Below, in pieces: positions 8,779 to 17,037 of a DNA stretch of 64,000 bases. The DNA is from Deltaproteobacteria bacterium. GTDB taxonomy: Bacteria; Desulfobacterota_D; UBA1144; Nemesobacterales; UBA2774. How positions within the stretch are numbered: position 1 is the stretch's first letter; every line of letters starts with the position of its first letter. The stretch is taken from assembly GCA_040223695.1 (NCBI GenBank), contig JAVKFU010000018.1, positions 62,001-126,000 of the forward strand. Reading direction: 5' to 3'. The translations under genes and the position numbers were made by a program. The notes beneath the pieces were generated by a model. That model was given only the letters and a program-made list of their open reading frames with translations, made no database searches and was not told the DNA's origin.

Positions 8779-11532
8779 TTATTTCTTAAACAGGTTCGAC
8801 CAAAATTTTTTCTCCACCCTTTTCTGGTTCACTTTGCCGGTCTTGCGGGTATTGAGGAGCCTGATTTCTCTTTTTGCCTCGATATAATCCGGATCCAGCT
8901 CAAGGGCCTTTTTGTAATAATCCTCGGCTTTCCTCAGGTCTTCGTTATATTTGTGTATAGAGCCGAGATAATAGTAGTTTTCAGGTACTTTGTCGTTTAA
9001 CGCTATTGCTTTCTCGATTGATTTTCTTACCTCGTCAAGCACCTTGGATTTATCATCCGCGGCCAGGAACATCGTCCATGCGTGAGTTCCTATGTAGGCG
9101 GCTTCCTCGGGGTTCATGTTGAGGGCTTCCCTGGTTTTCTTTTCCGCTCCGACATAATCTCTTTGAACCAGTAACGCGACCCCCTTATTGAAAGCAATTT
9201 CAGCCTCGTATATATATTTGGCCTGACTTTTAAGCTCTGCAAGCTCTTCGCCGGAGTCGTACTGTTCTCTTTTATAGGGATCGTGGAGGGTTTCGTAAGC
9301 GGAGGTGAGTTTAGTAAATATTCCTTCCGCCTTTTCCCGCACGGCTTTTTCCGCGTTAGGCTTGACGTCAGGATGATATTGTTTAACAAGACTGTAGTAG
9401 GCGTTCTTTATTTCTTCACCTGAAACATCCCGTCCGAGTCCGAGAACTTCATAATAATCCTTTTCTTCCATTGCCGCATGAAACTCGTTCACCCTTGTGA
9501 CAAATTCTTCTGACTGCTGTGTTTCCGGAATATCGTGCTCGACATTTAATTCATTCACCGCAAGCGCGGCCTCTTCGTCGGAGGCGTATTCTGCATCTTT
9601 AAAATCCCCCCACTGTCCGTCTGCCGCGTTTCCAGGTTCAGCCTCATTGTTCCCGGGCGGGGTTGTAGAGCCGCCTGATGAAGCTTCCTCGCCGTCTGGT
9701 TGTTCCTGAGAGTCAAGCTCCAGTTCCATACCCCCTTCATAAGGGAGGGAATAATCTTGTTCGGGTGGTCTTGCCTCAAGACCCTCGGGCGCGTTTATAT
9801 CGTTTTCGGCTTGACGGGTTTCAGGCCCCGATTCATCTGCCGTTTCGGTTTTTTCTTCGCCAAGACCCATATGCCTGAGAGAGTCGTCCTGCTCCGGTTC
9901 GGGAGAAATATCTTTTTCGTCGGTATTTTCTCCCCATGTGTCCTCCGGGAGCTCAATCGCTATGTCTTTATTCTCTTGATCTTCTCCCGAATTAGAATGA
10001 AAATCATCTTTACTGGGTCCGGGTTCCTGCTTTATCGGGTCTTCACCGGGGATTTCGTTTTTTGCCTTTTCCTCAAAGAGCTCGGAGAAGTAATCGCTTC
10101 CGATTCCGATGTCATCCGGGTCTTTTTCAAGGGTTTCGTAAGTTAAGCCGGCCTCTTCCACGCCCTGTTCCTCTTCACTCTGGCTCTCACTTCCCTCGGG
10201 AAAGTTATATTGTTGATTATCTGTTTCTTCGAGGCCTTCCGGCGGTACTCGTGTTTCCGTATCGGGTATTCCGCTTGCTATATTGTTATCAATGGCCGGG
10301 GATTCTTCTTCCGTTTCGACCGGAGGATTCTCCGGCGCCGCGACGGGGCCCGTTTCAGCCGTGAAAAATCCCTCTTCGTCGAGCTTAAGGCCTTCAATCC
10401 GTCCGCCGTCCTGCAGCGTATCTTTTTCTTTGATATGCTTTTCCATCGACATTCTTCCTATCTCGTCTATGGAAATGTCGGTAATGCTGACTAATCCGAA
10501 GAGTGTCAAAAAGTATAGCAGCTCAAGAGCGTCACTCTTCTCCAGATTAGCTGTTTTTAGGGTCTGTTTTAGGCTCGCCTTGTTTTTGAGCAGCTGTACA
10601 AACCTTGACTCCGCCGGCTTCAGTCCCAGTTTGTTGATTTCTTTTTCCAGGTCGGGACTAGTTTCTATAAACGGGTCTTTTGCTTCGATGATTTCCGCGC
10701 TTATGTATCTTTTTACTCCAGCATAGATTACTTTCGGTAAATCAATACGGTACGAAACTATTTTATCCGTGAAGTCGCTGCCGCCTGCAAATTCGTAACT
10801 ACCCTTTATGTAGTAAAATCCGCTTAGTATTTTCTCTTCGATCTGAAGTTCTAAAAAACTATTCAATTCGTGCGGTGAGGTGATTCCCATCTCGAAAAGG
10901 GTTTCCCCGAATTTTAGTTTTTTTTCCGAAGACATCTCGATTGCTTTTTCATACGTTTCCCGGTCTATCTGCCCCCTGTCCAGCAGAATTCTCCCGATAG
11001 CCGTTTCAATATCTCCTCCCTCTGCAAACACAGGCGCGCCGTTTGTGAAATAGATATGAAGGTTTGTACTCGAACTAAGCGACAGCACTCCGCTCCGCTT
11101 CTTCTGGTAAATGTCTACGAGTAATTCGGGGTAAAATATCGAGCCAAGATTTCCTTTGTCCCCAGACACGGGAGACGGTTCATTTGCTTCTTGATCTGAA
11201 AAATTGATCTTCAGGAAATCGAATAAGGAGTTAATGTGGGTTTTATCTTCAAAGATCAATACCGGTTTGGTCTGATTATTTATTTTCCGAGTGTTGGTAA
11301 AATCGACAACTTCGAATTCTTTTGAGGAACTTATTGAGCCGATGCGTGCGGAGCTTAACCCCTCCTCCAGAAGCTCGAGCACCGTTAAGTCGGGTTTCTC
11401 GTAAAAAATCCTCTCAAGCCCGTCCTTATGGTTTAAAACTACAGTTACCGATAAACCTCTGAGCTCCAGAAACTCCTTGATTACATAACAGTAATCCCTG
11501 TCTGTTCCTATTACGAGAGCTCTTTTCAACAA
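8779..11532 (-). CDS. Pseudo-receiver / PATAN (DUF4388) / J-domain / TPR fusion protein
   Basis: A 917-residue multidomain protein. Residues 1-60 resemble a CheY-type receiver (acidic D11/D13, then PDLTVLELLEEG), but the phospho-acceptor position appears to be Glu53. Residues 130-250 look like a PATAN/DUF4388 domain (YPELLVDIYQKKRSGVLSLS, then FTNGAPVFAEGGD), followed by a helical segment at 300-350. Residues 360-690 are an acidic, Pro/Gly/Ser/Glu-rich, probably disordered linker. Residues 692-760 are a J domain with YHPDVKP (HPD at 720-722), the motif that stimulates Hsp70 ATPase, and TPR-like helices fill 775-900. No signal peptide. The TTG start has AAAGG five bases upstream. It could recruit DnaK to a signalling or gliding/motility-type complex; this is inference. 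Confidence 0.8.
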   Translation of the reverse strand: MLKRALVIGTDRDYCYVIKEFLELRGLSVTVVLNHKDGLERIFYEKPDLTVLELLEEGLSSARIGSISSSKEFEVVDFTNTRKINNQTKPVLIFEDKTHINSLFDFLKINFSDQEANEPSPVSGDKGNLGSIFYPELLVDIYQKKRSGVLSLSSSTNLHIYFTNGAPVFAEGGDIETAIGRILLDRGQIDRETYEKAIEMSSEKKLKFGETLFEMGITSPHELNSFLELQIEEKILSGFYYIKGSYEFAGGSDFTDKIVSYRIDLPKVIYAGVKRYISAEIIEAKDPFIETSPDLEKEINKLGLKPAESRFVQLLKNKASLKQTLKTANLEKSDALELLYFLTLFGLVSITDISIDEIGRMSMEKHIKEKDTLQDGGRIEGLKLDEEGFFTAETGPVAAPENPPVETEEESPAIDNNIASGIPDTETRVPPEGLEETDNQQYNFPEGSESQSEEEQGVEEAGLTYETLEKDPDDIGIGSDYFSELFEEKAKNEIPGEDPIKQEPGPSKDDFHSNSGEDQENKDIAIELPEDTWGENTDEKDISPEPEQDDSLRHMGLGEEKTETADESGPETRQAENDINAPEGLEARPPEQDYSLPYEGGMELELDSQEQPDGEEASSGGSTTPPGNNEAEPGNAADGQWGDFKDAEYASDEEAALAVNELNVEHDIPETQQSEEFVTRVNEFHAAMEEKDYYEVLGLGRDVSGEEIKNAYYSLVKQYHPDVKPNAEKAVREKAEGIFTKLTSAYETLHDPYKREQYDSGEELAELKSQAKYIYEAEIAFNKGVALLVQRDYVGAEKKTREALNMNPEEAAYIGTHAWTMFLAADDKSKVLDEVRKSIEKAIALNDKVPENYYYLGSIHKYNEDLRKAEDYYKKALELDPDYIEAKREIRLLNTRKTGKVNQKRVEKKFWSNLFKK

Positions 11533-11561
11533 TTTTACCTTTCGCTCCTCAATTCAAACGT

Positions 11562-13166
11562 TTATCCCTGGGCCGGAAATAGATCGGAATTAGGTATTAT
11601 TTCCGCCTGCCGTCTCATATCCTGCAGCCAATTCCGTATAATCTCCGAGCGCTGTTTAGCTAATTCGAGTTCCCTTAATTCTTCTCTTTTGAGTTCGAAT
11701 TCCTCGGACTTCGCGTCTTGCTTTTCCTTAAGTGCCACAATATAGAATTTATCCCTGTTTGCGTGGATTTTATCGGAAACGCCGGATCCTTCATCCAGCT
11801 CGAATGCTTCTTCCCTTAATTCATTCACGTTTATATCGGGAATCGTTTCCACGCGTGAAAAATAACCGGTTTCTTTGACCTCAAGCCCGAGCTTCTCCGC
11901 TTCAGCTTTTATTCTATCGCTTTTTACGGTCTTTAGCTTCTCAAGAGTTTCGTTTGCCTTACTGCGCGCAAGCTCTTTTGACTTCTCACTCTTGAGCGCA
12001 GCTGTAATGTCTTCTCTGGCCTCCTCGAGTGTTTTCTCGCGTGGTGGAATGACTTCCTTTAATTCCGTCACCCACAGAGCTGTCCCCACGGGAATAATAG
12101 TCGTTCTGCCCTTTTCCATACTGAAAATTTGACGCGCTACAGCGGGCGGGACTAGGTTCAGACTTTCTCTGGCGGAAACCGGTTCGCTTTCGTTTATAGT
12201 TACAGAGAATTCTTCTGCAATGGAATCTATCGTCTTCCCTTCCTCTTCGGGATTTTCCAGACTCGCCAGAAATTCCTGACGAAGAGCTTCTCCACGCCCG
12301 TTCTTGAGATTTGCTTCGATTTCCCCTTTTACATCCTCGAAGGGCAAAGGCTCTCCCTCCTCCGATAAAAACTCTTCGGAGTAGGCCTCATAATAAGACG
12401 CTATCTCTTCATCCGTAACATTCAGGTTTTGTCCGAAGTTTTCGGCTCCTAATACGATGTGCCGTATTTCTCTGAGCTCAGGTGTTTTGAGTTGGCCCTT
12501 ATTATTCTCGTAGTATTCAGCAATTTCTTCTTCCGTCGGAGAATACTCGTCCCCAAAATCCTCTGCCGGGAAGGCTATGTAATAGAGATTTACCTTATCG
12601 TTCTCTTTCTTGAATACATTGTATATCTCGTCATCCGTGACCACGGCGGTTTCTTCGATAAAGTTCGAAAGCTTCCTTGCGAGAATTTCATCCCTGTACG
12701 CGTTTTCAAACTCCCCGACATCCTGATTGAAATATTTTCTGATGATTTGTTCGTATTGCTCCTTGCCGACGAATCTGCCCTCGGACTGAAACGCCGGGTC
12801 CGAGTGTATGGCATCGCTGAGATCATCATCGGTAACGTTGAATCCCAGGTCCCTGGCCTTTTGGGACATTAGTTTTAAGTTTATCAACTGACTGAGGGCT
12901 ATGCCGTCGATCTGAGTGGCGTATTGCTCAGGCAGTTCCCCTCCCTCCTGGTTCAACTGCCTTTTGAGGCCCTCCCTGTACATATTAAAGCTGATAAGAC
13001 TTATCGGCTCCCCATTCACCTCCGCCGCGGTTTGGCTTGGCACATGGGTTATCGCGCCCCAGTCCGCTAAATTGTATCCTATGCCCAGGACAAAGGTTAC
13101 CGCTATGACAATCAATACACCTTTGGTAAACCAGCTGTGCTTGTTCCTGATTAGATCGAGACTCAT
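11562..13166 (-). CDS. PpiD/SurA-like periplasmic chaperone, apparently lacking the parvulin domain
   Basis: PpiD-type proteins are anchored in the inner membrane and help newly exported proteins fold. The N terminus has one membrane helix (about 14-33, GVLIVIAVTFVLGIGYNLA) with a basic cytoplasmic side, then the SurA/PpiD N-terminal chaperone fold (AAEVNGEPISLISFNMYREG, QLINLKLMSQKARDLGF). In PpiD a parvulin domain with a GGDLG-type motif should follow ELREIRHIVLGA. Here the sequence runs straight into VTDEEIASYYEAYSEEFL and LPFEDVKGEIEANL, and no such motif is visible. So prolyl isomerase activity is doubtful. 534 residues against about 620 in E. coli PpiD. SD aagggg lies 12 bases before ATG 13166. 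The J-domain gene follows 29 bases downstream. Confidence 0.78.
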   Translation of the reverse strand: MSLDLIRNKHSWFTKGVLIVIAVTFVLGIGYNLADWGAITHVPSQTAAEVNGEPISLISFNMYREGLKRQLNQEGGELPEQYATQIDGIALSQLINLKLMSQKARDLGFNVTDDDLSDAIHSDPAFQSEGRFVGKEQYEQIIRKYFNQDVGEFENAYRDEILARKLSNFIEETAVVTDDEIYNVFKKENDKVNLYYIAFPAEDFGDEYSPTEEEIAEYYENNKGQLKTPELREIRHIVLGAENFGQNLNVTDEEIASYYEAYSEEFLSEEGEPLPFEDVKGEIEANLKNGRGEALRQEFLASLENPEEEGKTIDSIAEEFSVTINESEPVSARESLNLVPPAVARQIFSMEKGRTTIIPVGTALWVTELKEVIPPREKTLEEAREDITAALKSEKSKELARSKANETLEKLKTVKSDRIKAEAEKLGLEVKETGYFSRVETIPDINVNELREEAFELDEGSGVSDKIHANRDKFYIVALKEKQDAKSEEFELKREELRELELAKQRSEIIRNWLQDMRRQAEIIPNSDLFPAQG

Positions 13167-13340
13167 AATATGGAATTCCCCTTATATTTGTAATTTCTAA
13201 TAAAAATTTATATCACTTCCGGTTTAGTTTCAACAAATGCCCCAATTTGACATCGGTGCGGGGGACAGTGTCGCGAGCTGTATTTAAGCATTCCGACGCC
13301 ACTTGTAATTCAAGCTTGTGAATACTGCCGCTTCTTATTC

Positions 13341-13369
13341 TTGACAGTCTATCCGCGCTCAAATATTCT
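13341..13369 (+). promoter_or_regulatory. Sigma70-type promoter for cofD
   Basis: TTGACA (13341-13346), exactly 17 bases, then TATTCT (13364-13369). Predicted transcription start near 13376, leaving a leader of about 70 bases with AAAGGA before the cofD ATG at 13446. Confidence 0.7.
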
Positions 13370-13445
13370 TAACCCCTCTTAGGCATTAACATAAGTATTT
13401 AAGAAGGATTCATTCTATTTTCTTTATATTTAAAGGAATCTCCCT

Positions 13446-14372
13446 ATGATAACTGCCCTGGGCGGTGGGGTCGGAGCCGCTAAATTCCTGGAGGGTCTAT
13501 CTTCCGTAATCGGCGACGAATCACTTAACGTGATTGTAAACACTGGCGACGACATAAACTTGTACGGCCTTAATATTTCACCGGATGTGGATACGGTTAT
13601 CTACAGACTCTCGGGCAGCATAGATAAAACGAAGGGGTGGGGTATTGGCGACGATACCTTCCACACACTTAAGACGCTCGAAAGATTCGGCGAGGAGACA
13701 TGGTTTAATATAGGGGATAAGGATTTCGCCACGCATCTGTACAGGACTTATCTAAAAAAGTCCGGCCTTTCCCCGACCGATATAACGTCGAGGATAGCCG
13801 GGGCTTACGGCGTGAAAGGAAATATCAAAATACTGCCCATGACGGATCAGGATGTAGAGACCTGGATAGTCACGGATGAAGGGGAGATGCATTTCCAGGA
13901 GTATCTCGTAAAGAGGAGAATGAGGCCCGAGGTGATAAAGGTCATTGTCAAAAACATAGAACGGGCAGAGCCCGCCCCCGGAGTAATAAGCTCGATTGAG
14001 AACTCGCGGGGGATTATTCTCTGTCCGAGCAACCCAATTATAAGTATCGGCCCCATACTTAATATAGACGGAATAAAAAAAGCACTTAAGACAACTCATG
14101 CCAAAATCGTAGCTATAAGTCCGCTTATAAAGGGCGCGCCTCTTAAAGGGCCCGCGGACAAGCTAATGAAGGGAATCGGGCTTGAGGTTTCATCCGTGCA
14201 GGTCGCCAGGCTCTACAGGGACTTTCTCGATATAATGGTAATAGACACGAAAGACTCGCCGGAAGCCGGACAAATATTGGACATGGGCGTAGAGCCCCTT
14301 GTAGTCGACACTCTTATGTCGGACCCCGATAAGGCGGCGTCCCTCGCCTCATCCGTGCTTGGACAGCTCTAG
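13446..14372 (+). CDS. cofD: 2-phospho-L-lactate transferase CofD/FbiA (F420 biosynthesis)
   Basis: CofD transfers the phospholactyl (or phosphoenolpyruvyl) group from its GDP-activated form to FO, giving F420-0 or its dehydro form. The 308 residues start with the family signature MITALGGGVGAAKFLEGL and continue with VNTGDDINLYGLNISPDVDT, both typical of CofD. GWGIGDDTF and the later NPIISIGPIL and SPLIKGAPLKGPADKLM segments also fit. SD AAAGGA lies upstream and a good promoter is at 13341-13369. cofG-cofH follow on the same strand behind their own promoter. CofC/FbiD and CofE/FbiB, needed for the activated donor and the glutamate tail, are not seen here. Identification is confident; the donor substrate cannot be read from sequence. 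Confidence 0.93.
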   Translation: MITALGGGVGAAKFLEGLSSVIGDESLNVIVNTGDDINLYGLNISPDVDTVIYRLSGSIDKTKGWGIGDDTFHTLKTLERFGEETWFNIGDKDFATHLYRTYLKKSGLSPTDITSRIAGAYGVKGNIKILPMTDQDVETWIVTDEGEMHFQEYLVKRRMRPEVIKVIVKNIERAEPAPGVISSIENSRGIILCPSNPIISIGPILNIDGIKKALKTTHAKIVAISPLIKGAPLKGPADKLMKGIGLEVSSVQVARLYRDFLDIMVIDTKDSPEAGQILDMGVEPLVVDTLMSDPDKAASLASSVLGQL

Positions 14373-14442
14373 CCGACTTAATAATTCAGCTTGACAAGAT
14401 AAACCTGTTTGTGCAAATATACATAGGGCAATTGGGGGCGAT

Positions 14443-14471
14443 TTGAGCTTGAAATACCCGTCCTGTATAAT
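14443..14471 (+). promoter_or_regulatory. Promoter for cofG-cofH
   Basis: TTGAGC (14443-14448), 17 bases, TATAAT (14466-14471). Predicted start near 14478, with a leader of about 95 bases to the cofG ATG at 14575. Confidence 0.6.
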
Positions 14472-14574
14472 TTTTAGTTAGTGCTTGAACTATTAATTAG
14501 TTGTATTGGGTCCGGAGCCTAATTCATACAACGATTAACGATATTTGAGTTTCTCCGATATGAGGCATGAACAT

Positions 14575-15825
14575 ATGAGACTGGAAAGTTCGCAAAGTTG
14601 GTTGTCGGCTTTTCTGAAGGGTGAGACAAAGCCCTCGAAAAAACCTTCGCCCGAACTCGAGAAAACAGTTGAAAAGGCTCTCTCGAATGAAACTTTGGGA
14701 CGCGAAGATATGCTGTCCATAGTAAATTCGAGCGTTGATGAGATACCTTGCGTGCTTCTGGCGGCATCGGAACTGAGAGACAGGGGCAGGGGAAGGACCC
14801 TTACGTTTTCAAAAAATGTTTTTGTGCCCCTTACACAGCTCTGCCGAAATCACTGCGGTTACTGTACTTTCAAGTATGAGCCCGGAGAAGGGCCTCTTTT
14901 TATGACGCCTGAAGAAGTTGTTGATATGGCGAAAAAAGGCGCGAGCCTTGGCTGCACGGAGCTCCTCTTTGTTACGGGAGACAAGCCTGAGCTCTTATAT
15001 CCCGAGTACCGTAAAGCCCTCGGGAACCTCGGTTATGAAACTACTGCCGACTATTTGATCGCTATGGGAGAGTCCGGGCTCAGCGAAAATATATTTCCTC
15101 ATACCAATCTCGGCCTCGCGACCCTGGGGGAGCTGGAGGCTTTCAGAGAAACCAATCCGAGCATGGGACTCATGCTGGAGAATATCAGCCCGAGGCTGCT
15201 GAAGAAGGGGCAGGCGCACTACAGGTGTCCGGACAAGGTCCCCAAGCAAAGGATCAAGACTATGGAGCTTGCCGGGGAGCTCGGTATTCCCTGGACTACG
15301 GGTCTCCTGGTCGGAATAGGGGAGACCTGGGAGGAGAGGATAGACTCGCTCCTGGCGCTTAAAGAGCTCTCGGACAGGTACGGCAATATCCAGGAGATTA
15401 TAATTCAGAATTTCAGCCCGAAACCGGGAATCCTTATGGAAAAATACCCGCCTCCCGATTTCATCGAGATGTTAAAAATTGTCGCAATTTCAAGGCTTCT
15501 TTTCGGCGGGAGCATGAATATTCAGATACCGCCCAATCTCAATCCCGAGACTTATCCGTTGTTTGTCCATGCGGGTGTTAACGATCTGGGTGGGGTGTCG
15601 CCGATTACCATCGACTATGTAAACCCGGAGGCCCCGTGGCCCAAGCTTGAAAAGATGACGGCTCTCGTTCAGGAGATGGACTTCGAGCTGCGTGAGAGGC
15701 TGCCTGTTTATCCCGAGTACATAGACGATAAATATATTAAAAAGGAACTGCTGGAAGTTGTGAGAGGTTTTGTTGACGAGCGGGGCTATGTGCCGCTTGA
15801 GGAGGTGTCCAATGGACCAAATTAA
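14575..15825 (+). CDS. cofG: FO synthase subunit 1, radical SAM 7,8-didemethyl-8-hydroxy-5-deazariboflavin synthase CofG
   Basis: CofG catalyses the second radical SAM step of deazaflavin (FO) formation, closing the ring of the CofH product. The radical SAM cluster motif CRNHCGYC is at residues 90-97 (CX3CX2C), followed by FKYEPGEGP. Later segments CTELLFVTGDKPE, GLMLENISPRL and IPPNLNPE are typical of CofG. The chosen ATG at 14575 has GAGG 9 bases upstream; the frame is open back to TTG 14545, but no SD supports that start. This gives 416 residues. Its last 14 bases overlap cofH, whose SD lies inside cofG. The split CofG/CofH form resembles archaea and cyanobacteria; actinobacteria have a fused FbiC. 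Confidence 0.93.
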   Translation: MRLESSQSWLSAFLKGETKPSKKPSPELEKTVEKALSNETLGREDMLSIVNSSVDEIPCVLLAASELRDRGRGRTLTFSKNVFVPLTQLCRNHCGYCTFKYEPGEGPLFMTPEEVVDMAKKGASLGCTELLFVTGDKPELLYPEYRKALGNLGYETTADYLIAMGESGLSENIFPHTNLGLATLGELEAFRETNPSMGLMLENISPRLLKKGQAHYRCPDKVPKQRIKTMELAGELGIPWTTGLLVGIGETWEERIDSLLALKELSDRYGNIQEIIIQNFSPKPGILMEKYPPPDFIEMLKIVAISRLLFGGSMNIQIPPNLNPETYPLFVHAGVNDLGGVSPITIDYVNPEAPWPKLEKMTALVQEMDFELRERLPVYPEYIDDKYIKKELLEVVRGFVDERGYVPLEEVSNGPN

Positions 15826-17014
15826 AGAAGCGATCGAACGTATAGAAGAAAACAGAGTTCTCGGCCTTGACGGTATCCTGGGAAAGGTAAACGGCACGAC
15901 TGGCCGGATTCTCGATAAGGCTCTTACGGGCGGAGAAATAACGGTAAAGGAAGCCGAAGAGCTTTTTAGCATAGATGATATGGACGAGATTTCCGCTCTG
16001 GCTATTTGCGCCGATGAGATAAGGAAGGTTGACGTCGGAGACGTAGTCACCTACGTAGTTAACAGGAATATTAACTTTACTAATATATGTAATACGTACT
16101 GCGGGTTCTGCAATTTTATGGCCCCTGAAGGGGATGAAAGAGCGTATTTTCTCTCCATGGACGAGATTGCGGACCGAACTAGGGAAGCGTGGGAAATAGG
16201 GGCTACGGAAGTATGCATGCAGGGGGGAATGCATCCCGATATAGACGGAAATTTCTATGTCGAGCTTATAAAAGCTGTCAAGAAAGCGGTACCCGATATG
16301 CATACTCACGCGTTTTCCCCGTTTGAGATATATTACGGGGCCGAGACGCTCGGCATAAGCGAAGAAGAGTTTATCGACAAGCTCAAGGACGTGGGTCACA
16401 ATACTTTTCCGGGTACTGCGGCCGAGATACTCGTAGAGGAAGTGCGGAAGATAATAGCCCCGAGGAAGATGCCCACGGAGGCCTGGATAAGGATAGTTAA
16501 AAAGGCTCACAAGTCAGGAATGAGGACAACCTCGACAATTATGTACGGGCATGTGGACAGGCCGCGTCATTGGGCGGAGCACATAGGAATACTCAGGGAT
16601 ATACAGAAAGAAACGGGCGGGTTTACGGAGTTCGTGCCGCTCAGGTTTATCCCTTGGAACACGAGGCTTTTCAAACACTCCAAAGGGAAGGTTATGGAAG
16701 GCCCTACCGACCTTGACCAGTTAAAGATGTACGGTGTCTCCAGGCTCATGTTAAGGGGGCATATTAACAACATTCAGGTCTCCTGGGTAAAACAGGGGCC
16801 GGAATTCGCACAGTTCTCCCTTACGGCAGGCGCGAATGACTTTGGCGGGACGCTTATGGAAGAGCAGATATCCCGTTCCGCGGGAGCAAGCTACGGACAG
16901 TATTTCCCGCCCGAGGAATTCAGACGCCTGACCCGGGAAATAGGACGCATCCCCGCTGAGAGAACTACCACCTACGGAATACGTCAGATGTTTGATGGAA
17001 ACGGGTCTAATTAA
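15812..17014 (+). CDS. cofH: FO synthase subunit 2, radical SAM 5-amino-6-(D-ribitylamino)uracil--tyrosine transferase CofH
   Basis: CofH joins tyrosine to 5-amino-6-ribitylaminouracil by radical chemistry, giving the intermediate used by CofG. The start is ATG 15812, preceded by GAGGAGG inside cofG; the frame opens further upstream at 15770 but without support. In the 400-residue protein the radical SAM motif is CNTYCGFC at 93-100 (CX3CX2C). EVCMQGGMHPDIDG, HAFSPFEIYYGAETLG and the C-terminal NDFGGTLMEEQISRSAGA are diagnostic for the CofH/MqnC-like group, and the partner next door makes CofH rather than MqnC the call. Its stop is 23 bases from the convergent rimO stop. Confidence 0.93.
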   Translation: MDQIKEAIERIEENRVLGLDGILGKVNGTTGRILDKALTGGEITVKEAEELFSIDDMDEISALAICADEIRKVDVGDVVTYVVNRNINFTNICNTYCGFCNFMAPEGDERAYFLSMDEIADRTREAWEIGATEVCMQGGMHPDIDGNFYVELIKAVKKAVPDMHTHAFSPFEIYYGAETLGISEEEFIDKLKDVGHNTFPGTAAEILVEEVRKIIAPRKMPTEAWIRIVKKAHKSGMRTTSTIMYGHVDRPRHWAEHIGILRDIQKETGGFTEFVPLRFIPWNTRLFKHSKGKVMEGPTDLDQLKMYGVSRLMLRGHINNIQVSWVKQGPEFAQFSLTAGANDFGGTLMEEQISRSAGASYGQYFPPEEFRRLTREIGRIPAERTTTYGIRQMFDGNGSN

Positions 17015-17037
17015 GGGTTTATACTGATTTGATTTAG

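Noticed and set aside
8720-8785. Inverted repeat aaataaccg/cggttattt as terminator
   Set aside because: The loop is about 42 bases, one arm lies in the coding end, and no T-run follows; too weak.
15737-16510. 257-codon open frame on the minus strand
   Set aside because: Antisense to cofG/cofH; the Tyr- and Pro-rich translation is a mirror of codon bias.
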